Origin: Sorex araneus
Lineage: Eukaryota > Chordata > Mammalia > Eulipotyphla > Soricidae
Length of the DNA stretch: 64,000 bases
NCBI RefSeq assembly: GCF_027595985.1
Contig: NC_073303.1
Span: 25,432,681 to 25,496,680, forward strand
Reading direction: 5' to 3'
The notes below the pieces were generated by a model. It searched no databases, was not told the DNA's origin, and saw only the letters and a list, made by a program, of their open reading frames with translations. How positions within the stretch are numbered: position 1 is the stretch's first letter; each line of letters starts with the position of its first letter. Shown here piece after piece: positions 39,200-51,700 of this stretch. The translations under genes and the position numbers were made by a program.

Positions 39200-40205
39200 T
39201 TATTGTGGTTCTGAAAATCAAATTCCTTGCTGCTCTCCCATTCACAAGCTTATAGAGCCTTATTTCCTTGCCACCGAATGTTGGCGAGAACAAAACTGCG
39301 TTGGTTGTAAGCACGGTTATTTGTCAGATCATAGGACTTTGCTTTGGGACTGAGAAAGGGGTCACTATGGCAGCGGGAATCCCTGAAGCTTTCAAGCATG
39401 CTGCAATACATAGCCGGGGGTGTGTTGGGATAGAGAAGACCAAGAGCAGAAGGCATAAAATGATGGCACCATTCTTAATGTGGGCAGCAGAAACGGGAGA
39501 ACGGGGAGCCTCTGAGAGGCTCAGTGTCGCCATTATAGGTGTGGTATGAGGCAGAAGCTGAAGATCATGACCTAGCTGGTTGAGGAGTGGGAAGAACAAT
39601 TGTTATTTTCAAACGTGTTCTGTCGGGGTTACTGTTGTGTACCCGTGTCTCAGGGAGAACTGGCCAGCCAGACTCAGGAGTGACAGGACTGATGATTAGA
39701 CAGCACGCAGCCTCCAAGGTGACAAATAATCAGGATTGTCCCTTACTAGGAACTGGCTCTTCCCCATAGGCCTGTCCCTAGTCCCAATCCCACCAGCAGT
39801 CTCACATCTCGCTCAAGGATGTGATCTTGAGTCAGGAATTCAGTTGGGACCGATTTGCTCAAGCAGTTCTGTCCTGAGCTGAACTGAACTCAGCGCGACA
39901 AGCCAACAGCACTGAGGTCCCTCTCGCGTGCCAGAGCCCGGCTCAGCCCACCCTCTGGGGGCTCACGCGGGGCAAGGCCTGTGCAAGCCAAAGCCTAAGA
40001 CGAGGCGGTTTTAATTCGATTTCTACCCCGGACCTGTCACTTTTCCTTATTTTCCTTTTCAGTGAGATGTCAGGGTTGGCCTGAAAACCGGGCTGTGGTT
40101 TTCAAATCCTGCCTTTGAAAAGTTCTGGGGTTCCAAGCCGCGCCAACATGGTCTGCCCCCTAAATCAAGTAGTGGTAGAGTGTGAACAACTCCAATTCAG
40201 TTGTT
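39200..40205. other. About 1 kb of unassigned non-SINE sequence
   Basis: Short open frames occur on both strands near 39.3-39.6 kb (93 and 91 codons). I recognise no protein, LTR or exon. Confidence 0.4.
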
Positions 40206-40440
40206 TTTTGCCCCTTTTTCTTTTCAAAGTAAATGTTTAGTTCATTAGAAAACCATGACCTCTACAGTGATTGATAGTTGAGTTGAAGCTTATAATATTT
40301 CAGCACCAACGCCACTGCCAGTGTCAACTTCCGCCCACCAGTGTTCCCATACTCTATTTCCCCCCGACCCTCTGGGTTTTATTTTTTTCTTTCATAACAT
40401 TTCCTTTTTCAAACCATCGGCAACCACTAACAATTTACTT
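40206..40440 (-). repeat. L1 3-prime end
   Basis: GAAAACCATGACC, TTGATAGTTGAGTTGAAGC and GTGTCAACTTCCGCCCACC, as at 32785. Confidence 0.65.
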
Positions 40441-40709
40441 GTGGGCAAAGGCTCCCAGATAGCAAATGAACAGTCATGTGAAACACACAGTGGGGACGGG
40501 GTGAGCATCTTTGTTTGGACTCTCCTTTCTTGAACTCTCGCATCTTCCTGGCTATGGTCTTCCAGGGTGGCATTGCAGGGCTCTTCACAAATGGCTCTGG
40601 GGTTCCCCAGATACCCCCCAAAGTGGCCTGAGAAACACTGAACTCAGCTCACTGGGACCTGGCTCAGCAAAGCTTCCCTTCTCTCCACATGATTTCATAG
40701 ATCCCCGAG

Positions 40710-40920
40710 AGCCAGTCTTCGATAAACTCATGCTGTGTGCCCTGTACTCGGGACCCCTTCTTAGTCCCCATGTCACCCACCAGCCTCCAGAGATAAGTGA
40801 GAGTCTTCATGTCACAGAGAAGGGCACAGAGGCTCATCCAGGGTCCTCGATTGGTCCCAGGTTTCACAGCAAGTGACAGAGCTGGGATTTGGACTTATTC
40901 TGATTCTAGAGCTCTCACGT
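40710..40920 (-). repeat. MIR relic
   Basis: ACAGAGAAGGGCACAGAGGC, then CACAGCAAGTGACAGAGCTG and GGGATTTGGACT match the antisense MIR core. Confidence 0.75.
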
Positions 40921-41028
40921 ATATCCCACAAACATTTTTGGTCACTAACGCTCTCACCAAATATGTTCAGTTCTTCCTCATATATATGGTAAGACTGATC
41001 TTTCTTATACAGTAAAATTCCTCTCTGC

Positions 41029-41207
41029 GGCCAGAGAGGGTCGAACAGCGGGGAGGGCGTTTGCCTTGCACGCAGCCGACCCGGGTTTGATCCCCGGCAT
41101 CCCATATGGTCCCTGAGCACTGCCAGGAGTAATTCCTGAGTACAAAACCAGGAGTAGCCCCTGGGCATTGCCAGGTGTGACCCAAAAAGTCAAAAAAAAA
41201 GAAAAAG
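41029..41207 (+). repeat. SOR SINE with TSD
   Basis: ATTCCTCTCTG flanks (41017 and 41208). Confidence 0.92.
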
Positions 41208-41335
41208 ATTCCTCTCTGGCCAGTGAAATGTGGGCCAAAGTGATGAGTATCATTTCAAAAGGAATTAGAAAGAGCCTGTGACCACAGTCCATTTGTTCTC
41301 CAGGAGTTAAAGAAATTTTCATTTCTTTAACTGGA

Positions 41336-41508
41336 GGGGGCTGGAGAGATAGTACAGCAGGTAGAATGCTTGCCTTGCATGTGGCCAATCCAGGTTTGAT
41401 CCCAAACTCCGGGTATGGTTCCCCCAAGCCCTGCCAGCAGTAATTCCTGAGTGCAGAGCCAGGAGTAAACCCTGAGAATAGCTGGGCGTGTCCCAAAAAA
41501 CAAACAAG
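41336..41508 (+). repeat. SOR SINE feeding a purine tract
   Basis: GGGGGCTGGAGAGATAGTAC to CCAAAAAACAAACAAG. The polypurine tract starts at the end of its A tail. Confidence 0.9.
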
Positions 41509-41515
41509 AAATTAA

Positions 41516-41892
41516 AAGAGAAAAAGAAAGAGAGAGAGGAAGGAAGGAAGGAAGGAAGGAAGGAAGGAAGGAAGGAAGGAAGGAAGGAAGGAAGGAAGGA
41601 AGGAAGGAAGGAAGGAAGGAAGGAAGGAAGGGGGGAGAGAGGGAGGGAGGGAGGGAGGGAAGGAGGGAGGGAGGAAGGGAGGGAGGGAAGAAGGAAGGAA
41701 AGAAGGAAGGAAAGAAGGAAGGAAGGAAGGAAGGAAGGAAAAGAAAGCTAAAAGGAGGGAGAGAGAAAAGAAAGAAGAAATGAGGGAAAGAAAGATAAAA
41801 GGAGGGAGAGAAAAAAGAAAGAAAGGAGAGGAAGGGAGAGAAAGGAAGGAAGGGAGAGTAAGGGAAAAAGAAAGAAAGGAAGAGAGGAAGAG

Positions 41893-41986
<94 letters not shown>
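41516..41986 (+). repeat. Long polypurine tract (GGAA)n/(GAAA)n
   Basis: About 470 bp almost free of pyrimidines: GGAA to 41632, GGGA-rich to 41690, mixed, then GAAA to 41986. Confidence 0.98.
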
Positions 41987-42097
41987 CGAAGAGCTGTCCT
42001 TATCCCAGGTGCCTGCGAATAGCCAGTGTCCCTACTGACCATGTCCCTCCACCCCAGCTGACCTGGGACATTATGCAAATCAGAGAGAAAACCTTGT

Positions 42098-42292
42098 GGG
42101 TTCTGTTTGTTTGTCTGTTTGTTTGGCCAGGGCCACACCCGGCAGTGCTCAGGGCTTACTCCCGGGCTCTGTGGGCCTAAGAGGAGTCACTCTTAGCAGT
42201 GGTGCTCGGGGGAACTTATGTGGTGGTGCTGGGAATTGAACCTGGGTTTCACCTGCAAGCACTTGTCCTGTTGCGCTATCTCTCGGGCCCCA
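42098..42292 (-). repeat. SOR SINE, older
   Basis: GTTTGTTTGTCTG tail; GGGCCACACCCGGCAGTGC to TATCTCTCGGGCCCC. Confidence 0.82.
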
Positions 42293-42651
42293 GAACCTGG
42301 GTCAGGTTTAAGACTAAGATTTGGTGGCTGTTCCTACAGCACCGCCAGGCATTTCTCGACCATAGTCGCCTTCTGAATACCCTGCGAAATGACAGGGACG
42401 GTCACAGGACCCCAGGGTGGGGAACACTGGCCTGGTTTTAACCATCCTGACTCATTCACTGCTCTAGCATGTCATGTTGATCACTCTCGACCCCCCAAAC
42501 CTATCGTCTCCCCAGAACTTCCTGAAAACATCAGCTCCACACCCAAATCTGAGAAGCAGCAAAAAGGAAGTGGGTCCCCTAGACAGAGAAGCGGGGCTGG
42601 GGTGGTGTCCATGCTGCGGGGTGGGGTCACGCAGGATAAAATCTATGCTCA

Positions 42652-42827
42652 CAGGGCTGGATGACAGCACAGCAGGTAGGGAGCTTGCCTTGCGTGCACC
42701 CACCCAGGGTTCGATCCCTGGCACCACCCCAGATCTCCACCAGAAGTGATCCCTGAGCACCGAGTCAGGACTATGCCCAGAACACAGTTGAGTGTGGCCT
42801 CAAAACAAACCAAAACAGAAAAAAAAT
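42652..42827 (+). repeat. SOR SINE, older
   Basis: GGGCTGGATGACAGCACAGC to GAGTGTGGCCTCAAAAC; ends 80 bp beyond the ARMC12 stop. Confidence 0.85.
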
Positions 42828-42885
42828 CGACGACGCCCAGCGCTGGACAGACATTGTCCCCCCCAAGCTTCTTTCCCTCTCTGAA

Positions 42886-42891
42886 TTTATT
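42886..42891 (-). other. ARMC12 polyadenylation signal
   Basis: AATAAA on the minus strand, 16 nt past the TAG at 42910-42908, giving an unusually short 3-prime UTR. Confidence 0.8.
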
Positions 42892-42907
42892 ATGCGATCC
42901 TTAAGTG

Positions 42908-45900
42908 CTACTCCCCGTTAGCAAAGAGAGAATTACTGGGCTGACAGGTGGGCTGGAAGGGAGATCGGCACCCCAGATCCGGGGGGCACTGCAGGCTGAC
43001 TATGACCTTGCAAGCCTGGATCTGAACGTCCTCCTCCGGGTGAATGACCAGGGCGAGTAGTCGGTCGGCCAGGCGCGAGTTAGCCCCAAAGAGCGCTTCG
43101 TGCAGAGACTGTTCGTTGTACTGCCACTTCACAGCTCGGTAGTGGGGGCAATTCCGGCCCTCACTTAGCCGCTCGGCAAACACCAGGATCTCATATAACA
43201 GATTCGAGGGGCGACAGCACTGAAAAAGGTTCAGGAAGGTGGGGTGCACCTGAGAAGGGACAGAGCGGGCGTGAGGAGACTGCCAAGGCGGCCTCTGTAG
43301 TTCTGCTTCTCCCAGCCGACCTCAACTCCTGCTCCATGACGCAAAAGAATTATATCAGGGTCCACTCTCCAGGAATTGTCTCGTTTTCTTTTTATGACCA
43401 TTCTCAAACATTGTGTTTTGGGTTTGTGTTTTTTTTTTCACTTTATTTTTAAAAATGGTTCTTCTGCCACACTCAGCAATGCTCAGGGGTTACTCGTGGC
43501 TCTGCACTCAGGAATTACCCCTGGTGGTAACCATATGGGATGTTGGAAATCAAAACCGGGTCGGTCTCATGCAAGGCAAATGCCCTACCCGCTGTACTAT
43601 CTCTTTGGCCCTGTCTCAAATATCATTGCACTGTGGTGTGATTTACTCATAGCGAGTCCAAGACTTTTGCTGACATCAACTTGAAGGCTTACATGTGGCT
43701 GAGTTTTAGAAATACTTTGCATGAGGGAAATGTGGATTTATGGAGTTCTAGTTGTGTTTTTGGAGGGTTTTGTTTTTGTTGGGGGGCATCCACACACCTG
43801 GTAGTGCTTAAGTGTACTTAACTCTTGGGGGTTGCTGTGGAGGTGGGGGGAGGGGGGAAGGGGTGTTGGACACTGAACCTGGAACCTGGGCCTCCTGCTT
43901 GGAAAGCAATTATTCCATCCCTCTGAGCTTTGCTCTGGCCCTGTTCTAGGTGTGTTTAATAGCCAATCTTATTTGTGATTTCTATTTTACCCTTACTAGT
44001 TTGCTTTTCTGTTTGGTTTGGATTTGGGGACACACCCAGCAGTACTCAGGGGGACTCTCGGTTCAGTGCTCAGGAAGATGCTCCTATCAGGGCTTGTAGA
44101 CCAGGTGGTGCTGAGTTCAAATCTGGGGCTCCTCTATGCAAAGCATCTTTTCCAGCCCTTGAGTCATCTCTCTGGTCTCAAGCCTTACTAGTTTTAGGCT
44201 TTGATTTGTGAACTGCTGAAAGAATAGTTTACATCTTGCCAATTTCCTGCTATTATAGTAACTATATTAATTTTTTTTTCTTTTTGGGTCACACCCGGCG
44301 ATGCACAGGGATTACTCCTGGCTCTGCACTCAGGAATTACTCCTGGTGGTGCTCAGGGGACCATATGGGATGCTGGGAACCCGGGTCGGCTCTGTACAAG
44401 GCAAACACCCTACCCACTGTGCTATCACTCCAGCCCCTGACTATATTAATTTTTAACTGAAAATTATTCCATTATAAATAGAAGGGAATTATGTCATTTG
44501 CATTAACATGGATGCACCTTGAGGATGTTATGCTAAGTGTAATAAGTCAGACAGGGAAATATATTAGATGGTATCATTTACATGTGGAATCTGTGATCCT
44601 GTTGCTCATCGATATGCTCAAACAGGCATCAGTAACGTCTCCATGTCGGATTTGTTGTTACTGTTTTGGGCATATCAGATACACCATGGGTAGCTTGCCA
44701 GGCTCTGCCATGTGGGCGAGATACTCTCGGTAGCTTGCCAGGCTCTCCAAGAGGGGCGGAGGAATCGAACCTAGGTTGGCCGTGTGCAAGGCAAATGCCC
44801 TACCCGCTGTGCTATCACTTCAGCCCCGAATGACTGAGACTTAAACTGAAAACTCTGTAACTGCTCTCACAGTGTTTATTTTTTTTGCTTTTTGGGTCAC
44901 ACCCGGCGATGCTCAGGGGTTACTCCTGGCTTTGCACTCAGGAATTGCTCCTGGCAGTGCTTGGGGGACCATATGGGATGCCGGGAATCGAACCCGGGTC
45001 GGCCGCGTGCAAGGCAAACGCCCTACCCGCTGTGCTATCGCTCCGGCCCCCTCTCACAGTGTTTCAATAAAAATTTAAAAATTAAAAAAAAAAAGAAATG
45101 TGGGGGCTGGAGCAATAGCACAGCGGGTAGGGCATTTGCCTTGCACGCAGCCGACCCGGGTTCCATTCCCAGCATCCCATATGGTCCCCTGAGCACCGCC
45201 AGGAGTAATTCCTGAATGCAGAGCCAGGAGTAACCCCTGTGCATCGCCGGGTGTGACCCAAAAAGAAAAAAAAAAAAGAAATGTGTACTGGTGAAGGGAT
45301 GGGTGTGGAACTTTGTATGACTGAAACCAAATCATGAACAACTTTGTTACTGTGTGTATCATGGTGATTCAATAAAAAATAGAATAAAATATTTTAAAAA
45401 TACGTAAGTAAGTAAAGCCAAGCTTATAGAAACAAAATATAGCAGATTTTAGGGGCAGTGGGAAATAGAGGAAGTAGCCTGAGAACAAATTCTGAGGAAC
45501 TCAGGTAGAAAGTGCCAACTATAGCATAAGTGTGTTACACAACCGAATATGCTGAGATAAAAAAATTATGTGTACTCATAGATAAATGGGGCTGAAATCC
45601 TTCCACAATTTGTACATATCTCAAACCACAACAATGGACACTTGAAGTCTCATAATTCTATATGAATTATGTCAACCTATCTTAATAGAATTGAAAACTT
45701 CTCCTTATACAAATTTTGCCATGTCTAGTTACTGTTGAGATTATGTTTTTAGGTGCATATAACTTTCGAGTTGCTTTTCCCTTCTGAATCAGCCATTGTA
45801 ATGTAATGACTATCTCTACTCCTAAGGATGAGATTTATGGCAAGTCAATTTCTCCTAATATTAAAATATCCTCACAGGAACTGGAGTGATGGGACAGTGG

Positions 45901-48681
45901 GTAGAGCACTTGCCTTGCACCCGGCTGACCTGCGTTTGGAAGATGCCATTCCCTATGTTCTCCCAAGCCTTCCAGGAGTGATTCCTGAGCACCAAGTGAG
46001 GAGCAAGGCCCATAAATAGCCAGGTATAGCCCAAACAAACAAACAAACAAAAAATCTAGGTAACTGTTGTCTCCTGTGTGTTTAACTCTGCATTTGGAAG
46101 AATTCTCGAAGGAGAACTCTCCTTCTACTGAAAGAACCGAAAGGGTGAGGGCAGAGTCAGGGGCAGGGAGGGGGGTGTTCCGTGTATCTGGTGCCAGAGC
46201 AAGAGGAACAAGACGGCTTTGTCTAGGTGGGTTTGTCTGGAGCGTCCATGATTCCCCCCCGTCCCCAGGTGAAATTCTCGCGTTCCTTCCTCACCTGGCA
46301 GTTGAGAATATCATGGAGAAGGTCTTCCTTCTGCGCCAGCACGCTCAGCAGTCGGATGGCTTGTACCTGAATAAAGGAAGGAGGAAAGCGTGAGAAGGCG
46401 GGTCAGCTGGGCACGTGCTGGCGAAGGTACAAACCTCTGCTTTCGAACTGGGCTCTGCACTGGGGCCAGGCCGGGTCCCTGGGCACCTGGGCTGTGGTAT
46501 AGTCTGACTGCACGATCTCCATCAAGGCAGGCATCACCCGTCGCAGTTGTGGATAAACAAACTCGGGCACTGGGAGGTTGTTGATGACTTTGAGGCCTGA
46601 CACGTGTAACTCTGAGTCCCAGATAGTGGAAATCAGTTCTAGGATCTTGATGAAATGTTCCTGGGGTGGGAGGGAGGGAAGAAGAGAATCTTCTCTTACA
46701 GGGTGATCTCCAACACTATCCTCTATTTTCACTCTTCATGATCCTTAAAAAAATTATTTTCAAATATAATTCTACTCTTTGCAATTTGGGGGGGGGGAGG
46801 AGGTGGGGCTAGGACCGCAACTCAGGGCCTCACACACACACACACAAGGTAAGTGCTTGACCATTGAGCCACCCCTCCCCTGTCCCAGACCCTTCATTAC
46901 CCTTCCCCCAAGACAATGAGCCAACCCAGTAAACCATCCCCCTAACTTAAACCTGCCAACATTTTTTTTTGGCTTTTTGGGTCACACCTGGCAATGCACA
47001 GGGGTTATTCCTGGTTCTGCACTCAGGAATTACTCCTGACGGTGCTTGGGGGACCATATGGGATGCTGGGCATCGAACCCGGGTCGGCCACGTGCAAGGC
47101 AAACGCCCTACCCGCTGTGCTATCGCTCCAGCCTCAAACCTGCCAACATTTTTAGAACTAGTGAATCATGTCTAACTCCTTGAATTATTTCTTCACTTGG
47201 CTTCTTTTTCATGGCCTCTTGTTCCTGGTTCCTCTGCCCAAAGTCTTCTCTCTCTTAATCATGTCCTGAAGTGATAGGATCTGGACTCAACAGTATTAAA
47301 TACCATCCACAGGCTGACGACTTTAGAATTTCCATCTCCAGGGGCCGGAGAGATAGTACAGTGGGTAGAGTGCTTACCTGGGTTCAATCTTCAACACCGC
47401 GTATGGTCCCCTGATGGACCAAAACTTAAATCAATTAAAATTTCCACCTTCAATTTAAAAATCAATTAAAATTTTTCTGGACACTAGGCTCATATTCAGG
47501 TGCCATGCTGCCTTCTCTCCCTACGGTGAAAAATGTAGCCTCACAGAATTAACACGCTCCCCACCCCAGATTCGCTCCCTCCACCACCTTCCCCATCTCA
47601 GCCTTCCGACTTCTCTGGCCCCAGCGCTGGGGCGCTTCTTCTTCACATTTTATTGAATCATGGTGTTGCATATGGTTACAAGTTGCTCATGACTGCGTCT
47701 CTGTCATACAATGTTCCAACACCTGTCCCTTCACCAGTGCACATTTCCCACCACCAATGTCTCCAGTTTCCCTCCCGCTCGCCTCCCCTGAAGCCTACCT
47801 TTATGGCAGACACTTATTTCTTTTCTCCCCCCCACCTCTCTCTTTCTCTCTCTCCCTTTTTCCTTTTAGTTACTGTGATTTCCAATACTTTAATTGTAAC
47901 AGTATCATGCATATCACTTTAGCAGTTCTTGCCCAGAATGATCATTTCCAACTATCCTTGTCATAGTAGTCCCTTCTCTGTCCTCCACAACCCTCCCGCC
48001 GGGGCCCTCCTTGGCGGCCGTCATGCTCTCAACCTCTCCCAATCTCTCAGAAAGCCCGGCCAGTCCTTTCTTCAGAAACCTCTGGCCCCCTTCTCCCCAT
48101 CCATGAGCATCTCACTTCCACAGCCTGGCTGCAGCCACCTCTCTCCCTCTGGCATTTCTGCATAGGTTTCTGACTCCCTGCTTGCAAGTCTTCCCCAGCC
48201 TCACATCTGTTGCAGAACAGCTGGTGGATTAGGTGTGTCCTTCCTCTGCTCAAGAGTTCATATATCCTGGGGCTGGAGCAATAGCACAGCGGGTAGGGCG
48301 TTTGCCTCGCATATGACCGACCCAGGTTCGATTCCCAGTATCCTGTATGGTCCTCTGAGCACCACCAGGGGTGATTCCTGAGGGCAGAACCAGGAGTAAC
48401 CCCTGTGCATCTCCAGCTGTGACCCATAAAGCAAAAAAAAAAAAAAAAGAGTTCATACATCCTGTATAGTCTACTCTGGCTACCTCCCCCAAACCCACCC
48501 CCCACCTAGGGTTTCATGGGCTCTCACGGGTTCCCTTCCCATGGGCCTCGTGCCTCTTCCTTGAGCAATGCCAGGCACACACCTTTACACCTTTCTTAGG
48601 TTTCTACAGGCTGTTCCCCAGAATCCCAGAATGCTTCAAGACTGCCTTAACGTCTGCCCCCTTCTCCCTGAGATCTCTGAG

Positions 48682-48749
<68 letters not shown>

Positions 48750-51700
48750 CACATTCATACACACACACAACTCCTATCCCACTGTGTTTGGGGGCCACAC
48801 CGGCAGTGCTCAGGGCTTATTACTCCTGGCTCTGTGCTCAGGGATCACTCCTCATGGGACCATATATGGTTCGAGGATAAAACCCTGTTCGACCACATAC
48901 GAGGTACCATAACCTCTGCAGTCTCTCCCTAGCCCCTCTATTCCAGGTCCTTATTTTCCTGTTTGCACTGATACCTGGGGCTCATCTTTGAGCTATTTTA
49001 GAATAAGGATAAATTCCCAGAAAGTTACATAAAAGTAACCCAGAAACGTCAGGTATACTCTTTTCCATGTTTCCCTCAGTTTACCCTTGACATCATTATT
49101 GTATGATCCTAATGTATAGTTGTATAAATACATTACTGACTCGAGAGAACTGTTTGTTTTGTGGTCGTGCCCAGCAATGCTCACGGCTTCCTCCTGGCCT
49201 CACATTCCTGGTGGGGGGACCGGGGAGCCACATGCAATGTCAGGAATAGAACAGGTCAGCTGTGTGCAAAGCAAGCACCTTACCTACGGTACTATCTCTC
49301 CGGCCCAAGAACTTATATATAAATATATCAAGCAAGGATGTTGGAATTGGTATAAAGTGTGTCTAGTTCTGTGCCATTTTGTCACACCTGTAGGTTTGTA
49401 TAGTCACCACTGCAAAGGACAGCAAAGGCCATCAGAATTGTCCCTTCTCTACAGAGGTCTCCCTTATGGGATCCCTGTCTCACATACTTACCCCTTCCCA
49501 GCCTTAGCCGTCTACACCTCTCATCCGTTTTTTTTTGGGGGGGGTCACACCCGGCATTGCACAGGGGTTACTCCTGGCTCTGCACTCAGGAATTACTCCT
49601 GGCGGTGCTCAGGGGACCATATGGGATGCTGGGCATTGAACCCGGGTCGGCCGCATGCAAGGCAAACGCCCTACCCGCTGTGCTACCGCTCCAGCCCCCT
49701 CATCCATTTTTTAATTCTAAAATTTTGTCACATTGAAATGGTAATCGGGGCTGGAGCGACAGCACAGCAGGTAGGGCGTTTGCCTTGCATACACCGACCG
49801 ACCCAGGTTTGATTCCCATCATCTCATTTGGTCCCCTGAGCACTGAGAATTACCCCTGAGCACTGCTAGGGGTAATTCTTGAGTGCATGAGCCAGAAGTA
49901 ACCCCTGTGCATCGCCGGGTGTGACCCAAAATGCAGAGAAAAAAAAGGAGATTAAAAAAAAAAAAAGAAACGGGAATCATACTTCCTCTTTTCTTTTTCA
50001 GTTTTTGGGTCACACCCGGCAATGTTCAGGGGTCACTCTAGGCTCTGCTCTCAGGAATAATTCCTGCTGGTGGCCATATGGGACCCAGAGATCAAACCTG
50101 AGCTGGCCTTGTTCAAGGCAAGTCCCCTAGCCACTGCACTATCTCTCCAGCCCCAGAAAATCACACTTCCTGGCCTTCTGCAATGGACTCTTCCACTCAG
50201 GACAGTAACCCTGGAGATGCACCCCTGTTGTTTATTCCCTGTAATTTCTGAGTGCTAGCCTGTGTTTACCCGATCCTTCACTCAGACACTTCGGTTGTTT
50301 CTCTGTGGAGACCATTACAAGCAAAGCTGCTATGAACAATTGTGACCAGGTTCCCGCACAGACGTATGTTTTCATTCTTCTAAGATAAATGCCCAGGAGT
50401 GTTACTACTGGTTTGTATGGCAAATACACAGCTAGTTCTTTAAGAAATGGATGAGGGGCTGAAGCGATAGCAGTGATAGCACAGCAGGTAGGGAGTTTGC
50501 CTTGCACACGGCCGACCTGGGTTCAATTCCCAGCATCCCATATGGTCCCCTGAACACTGCCAGGGGTAATTCCTGAGTCCATGAGCCAGGAGTGACCCCT
50601 GTGTATCACCGATTGTGACCCAAAAAGAAAAAAAAAAGAAAATTGAAATGGATGAACTATTTGCCCAAATGACTCCTGTATTGTTTCAGACTCCCATCAG
50701 CAATCTGTAACAGATCCAGTTTCTCTACATCCTCACCATAATTTGGGAGCATCGCTAGTTTTGAGTTCAGATCATATAATGGCAGAGGGCGGGGCATGTA
50801 GACCTTACTGAGGTCTTACTATGCATTTTCCTAATGTTAAAATATCTTTATTGGATGGGGGAGACGGAGTAGCCTGTGGAACTGAGCCATACCTGGTTGT
50901 GCTCAGGGCTCACTCTGGGCTCTGGGCTCAGAGGTCACTCCTACTGGTGCTTCGGGGATCGTGTGTGGGCCTGAGAATCGAAACCAGTGTTGGCCACACT
51001 CAAGGCAGGTGTCCTATCCCCTGGACTATCTCTCTGTTCTCAAGATTTTCTCCTTTGATATTAGAGCTCACCTCGATGTCAGCCTTTCTTCTTCCCATCT
51101 TAATTTTATTCCACAGCACTTGTCGTGGGAAACTCATTTATCTTTCTCATTTCTGAATAGCCTAACTTGCTTTGCTAAAATATAAGTTCCCCGGGGACAA
51201 GAATCTTTGCTGGCCCATTCACTGCTGTAAGACTTGATACAGTGCCCCCTCACAAAGCAAGTGTTTCAATGCACACTTTGTTAAATAAATACAGCAATCC
51301 TGGCTTCTTCCAGGTGCTTGGGCTAAAGGCAGTTGACTTCATAAGCTGTCTTTTTGTGGAGCACGTAAGAGTGAGACAAGAACCCAGAAGCAGGAACCCC
51401 TGTTCATTAGGACACTGCTCCCCCACCTCCCTGCTGTCCACACCGCTCTGCTGAAACAGGCCAGCAAGCCCTGGGCAGAGTTTCAGGTGGCAAGGCCGGA
51501 GAGTGAGAGCTTGAACCAAGCAGTGTAAATGGCTCAGGTTGGGGCAAGGAGGTGGGGTGGATCATGCGTTCATTTGTTGTTGTTTATATTTTAGTTTGGG
51601 GGCCACAACCAGTGATGCTCGGGGCTCCGTGCTCAGGGACCATACCCAGATGAGCACATGTGGTGCTGAGGGCCAAACCAGGGCTGGCAGTGCACAAGGC

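Larger units (their letters stand above)
44480..45390 (+). repeat. L1 3-prime end broken by three SINEs
   Basis: Pieces 44480-44596 (AAGTGTAATAAGTCAGACAG, TTACATGTGGAATCT), 44828-44877, 45049-45103 and 45278-45390 (TACTGGTGAAGGGATGGGTG, CATGGTGATTCAATAAAAAA) read as one L1 end. Confidence 0.82.

Noticed and set aside
39268-39599. Small ORFs of 93 (plus) and 91 (minus) codons
   Set aside because: They overlap on opposite strands, show no recognisable protein and lack promoter or splice support.
41512-42138. 208-codon minus-strand frame
   Set aside because: Same cause: the polypurine tract read in antisense.
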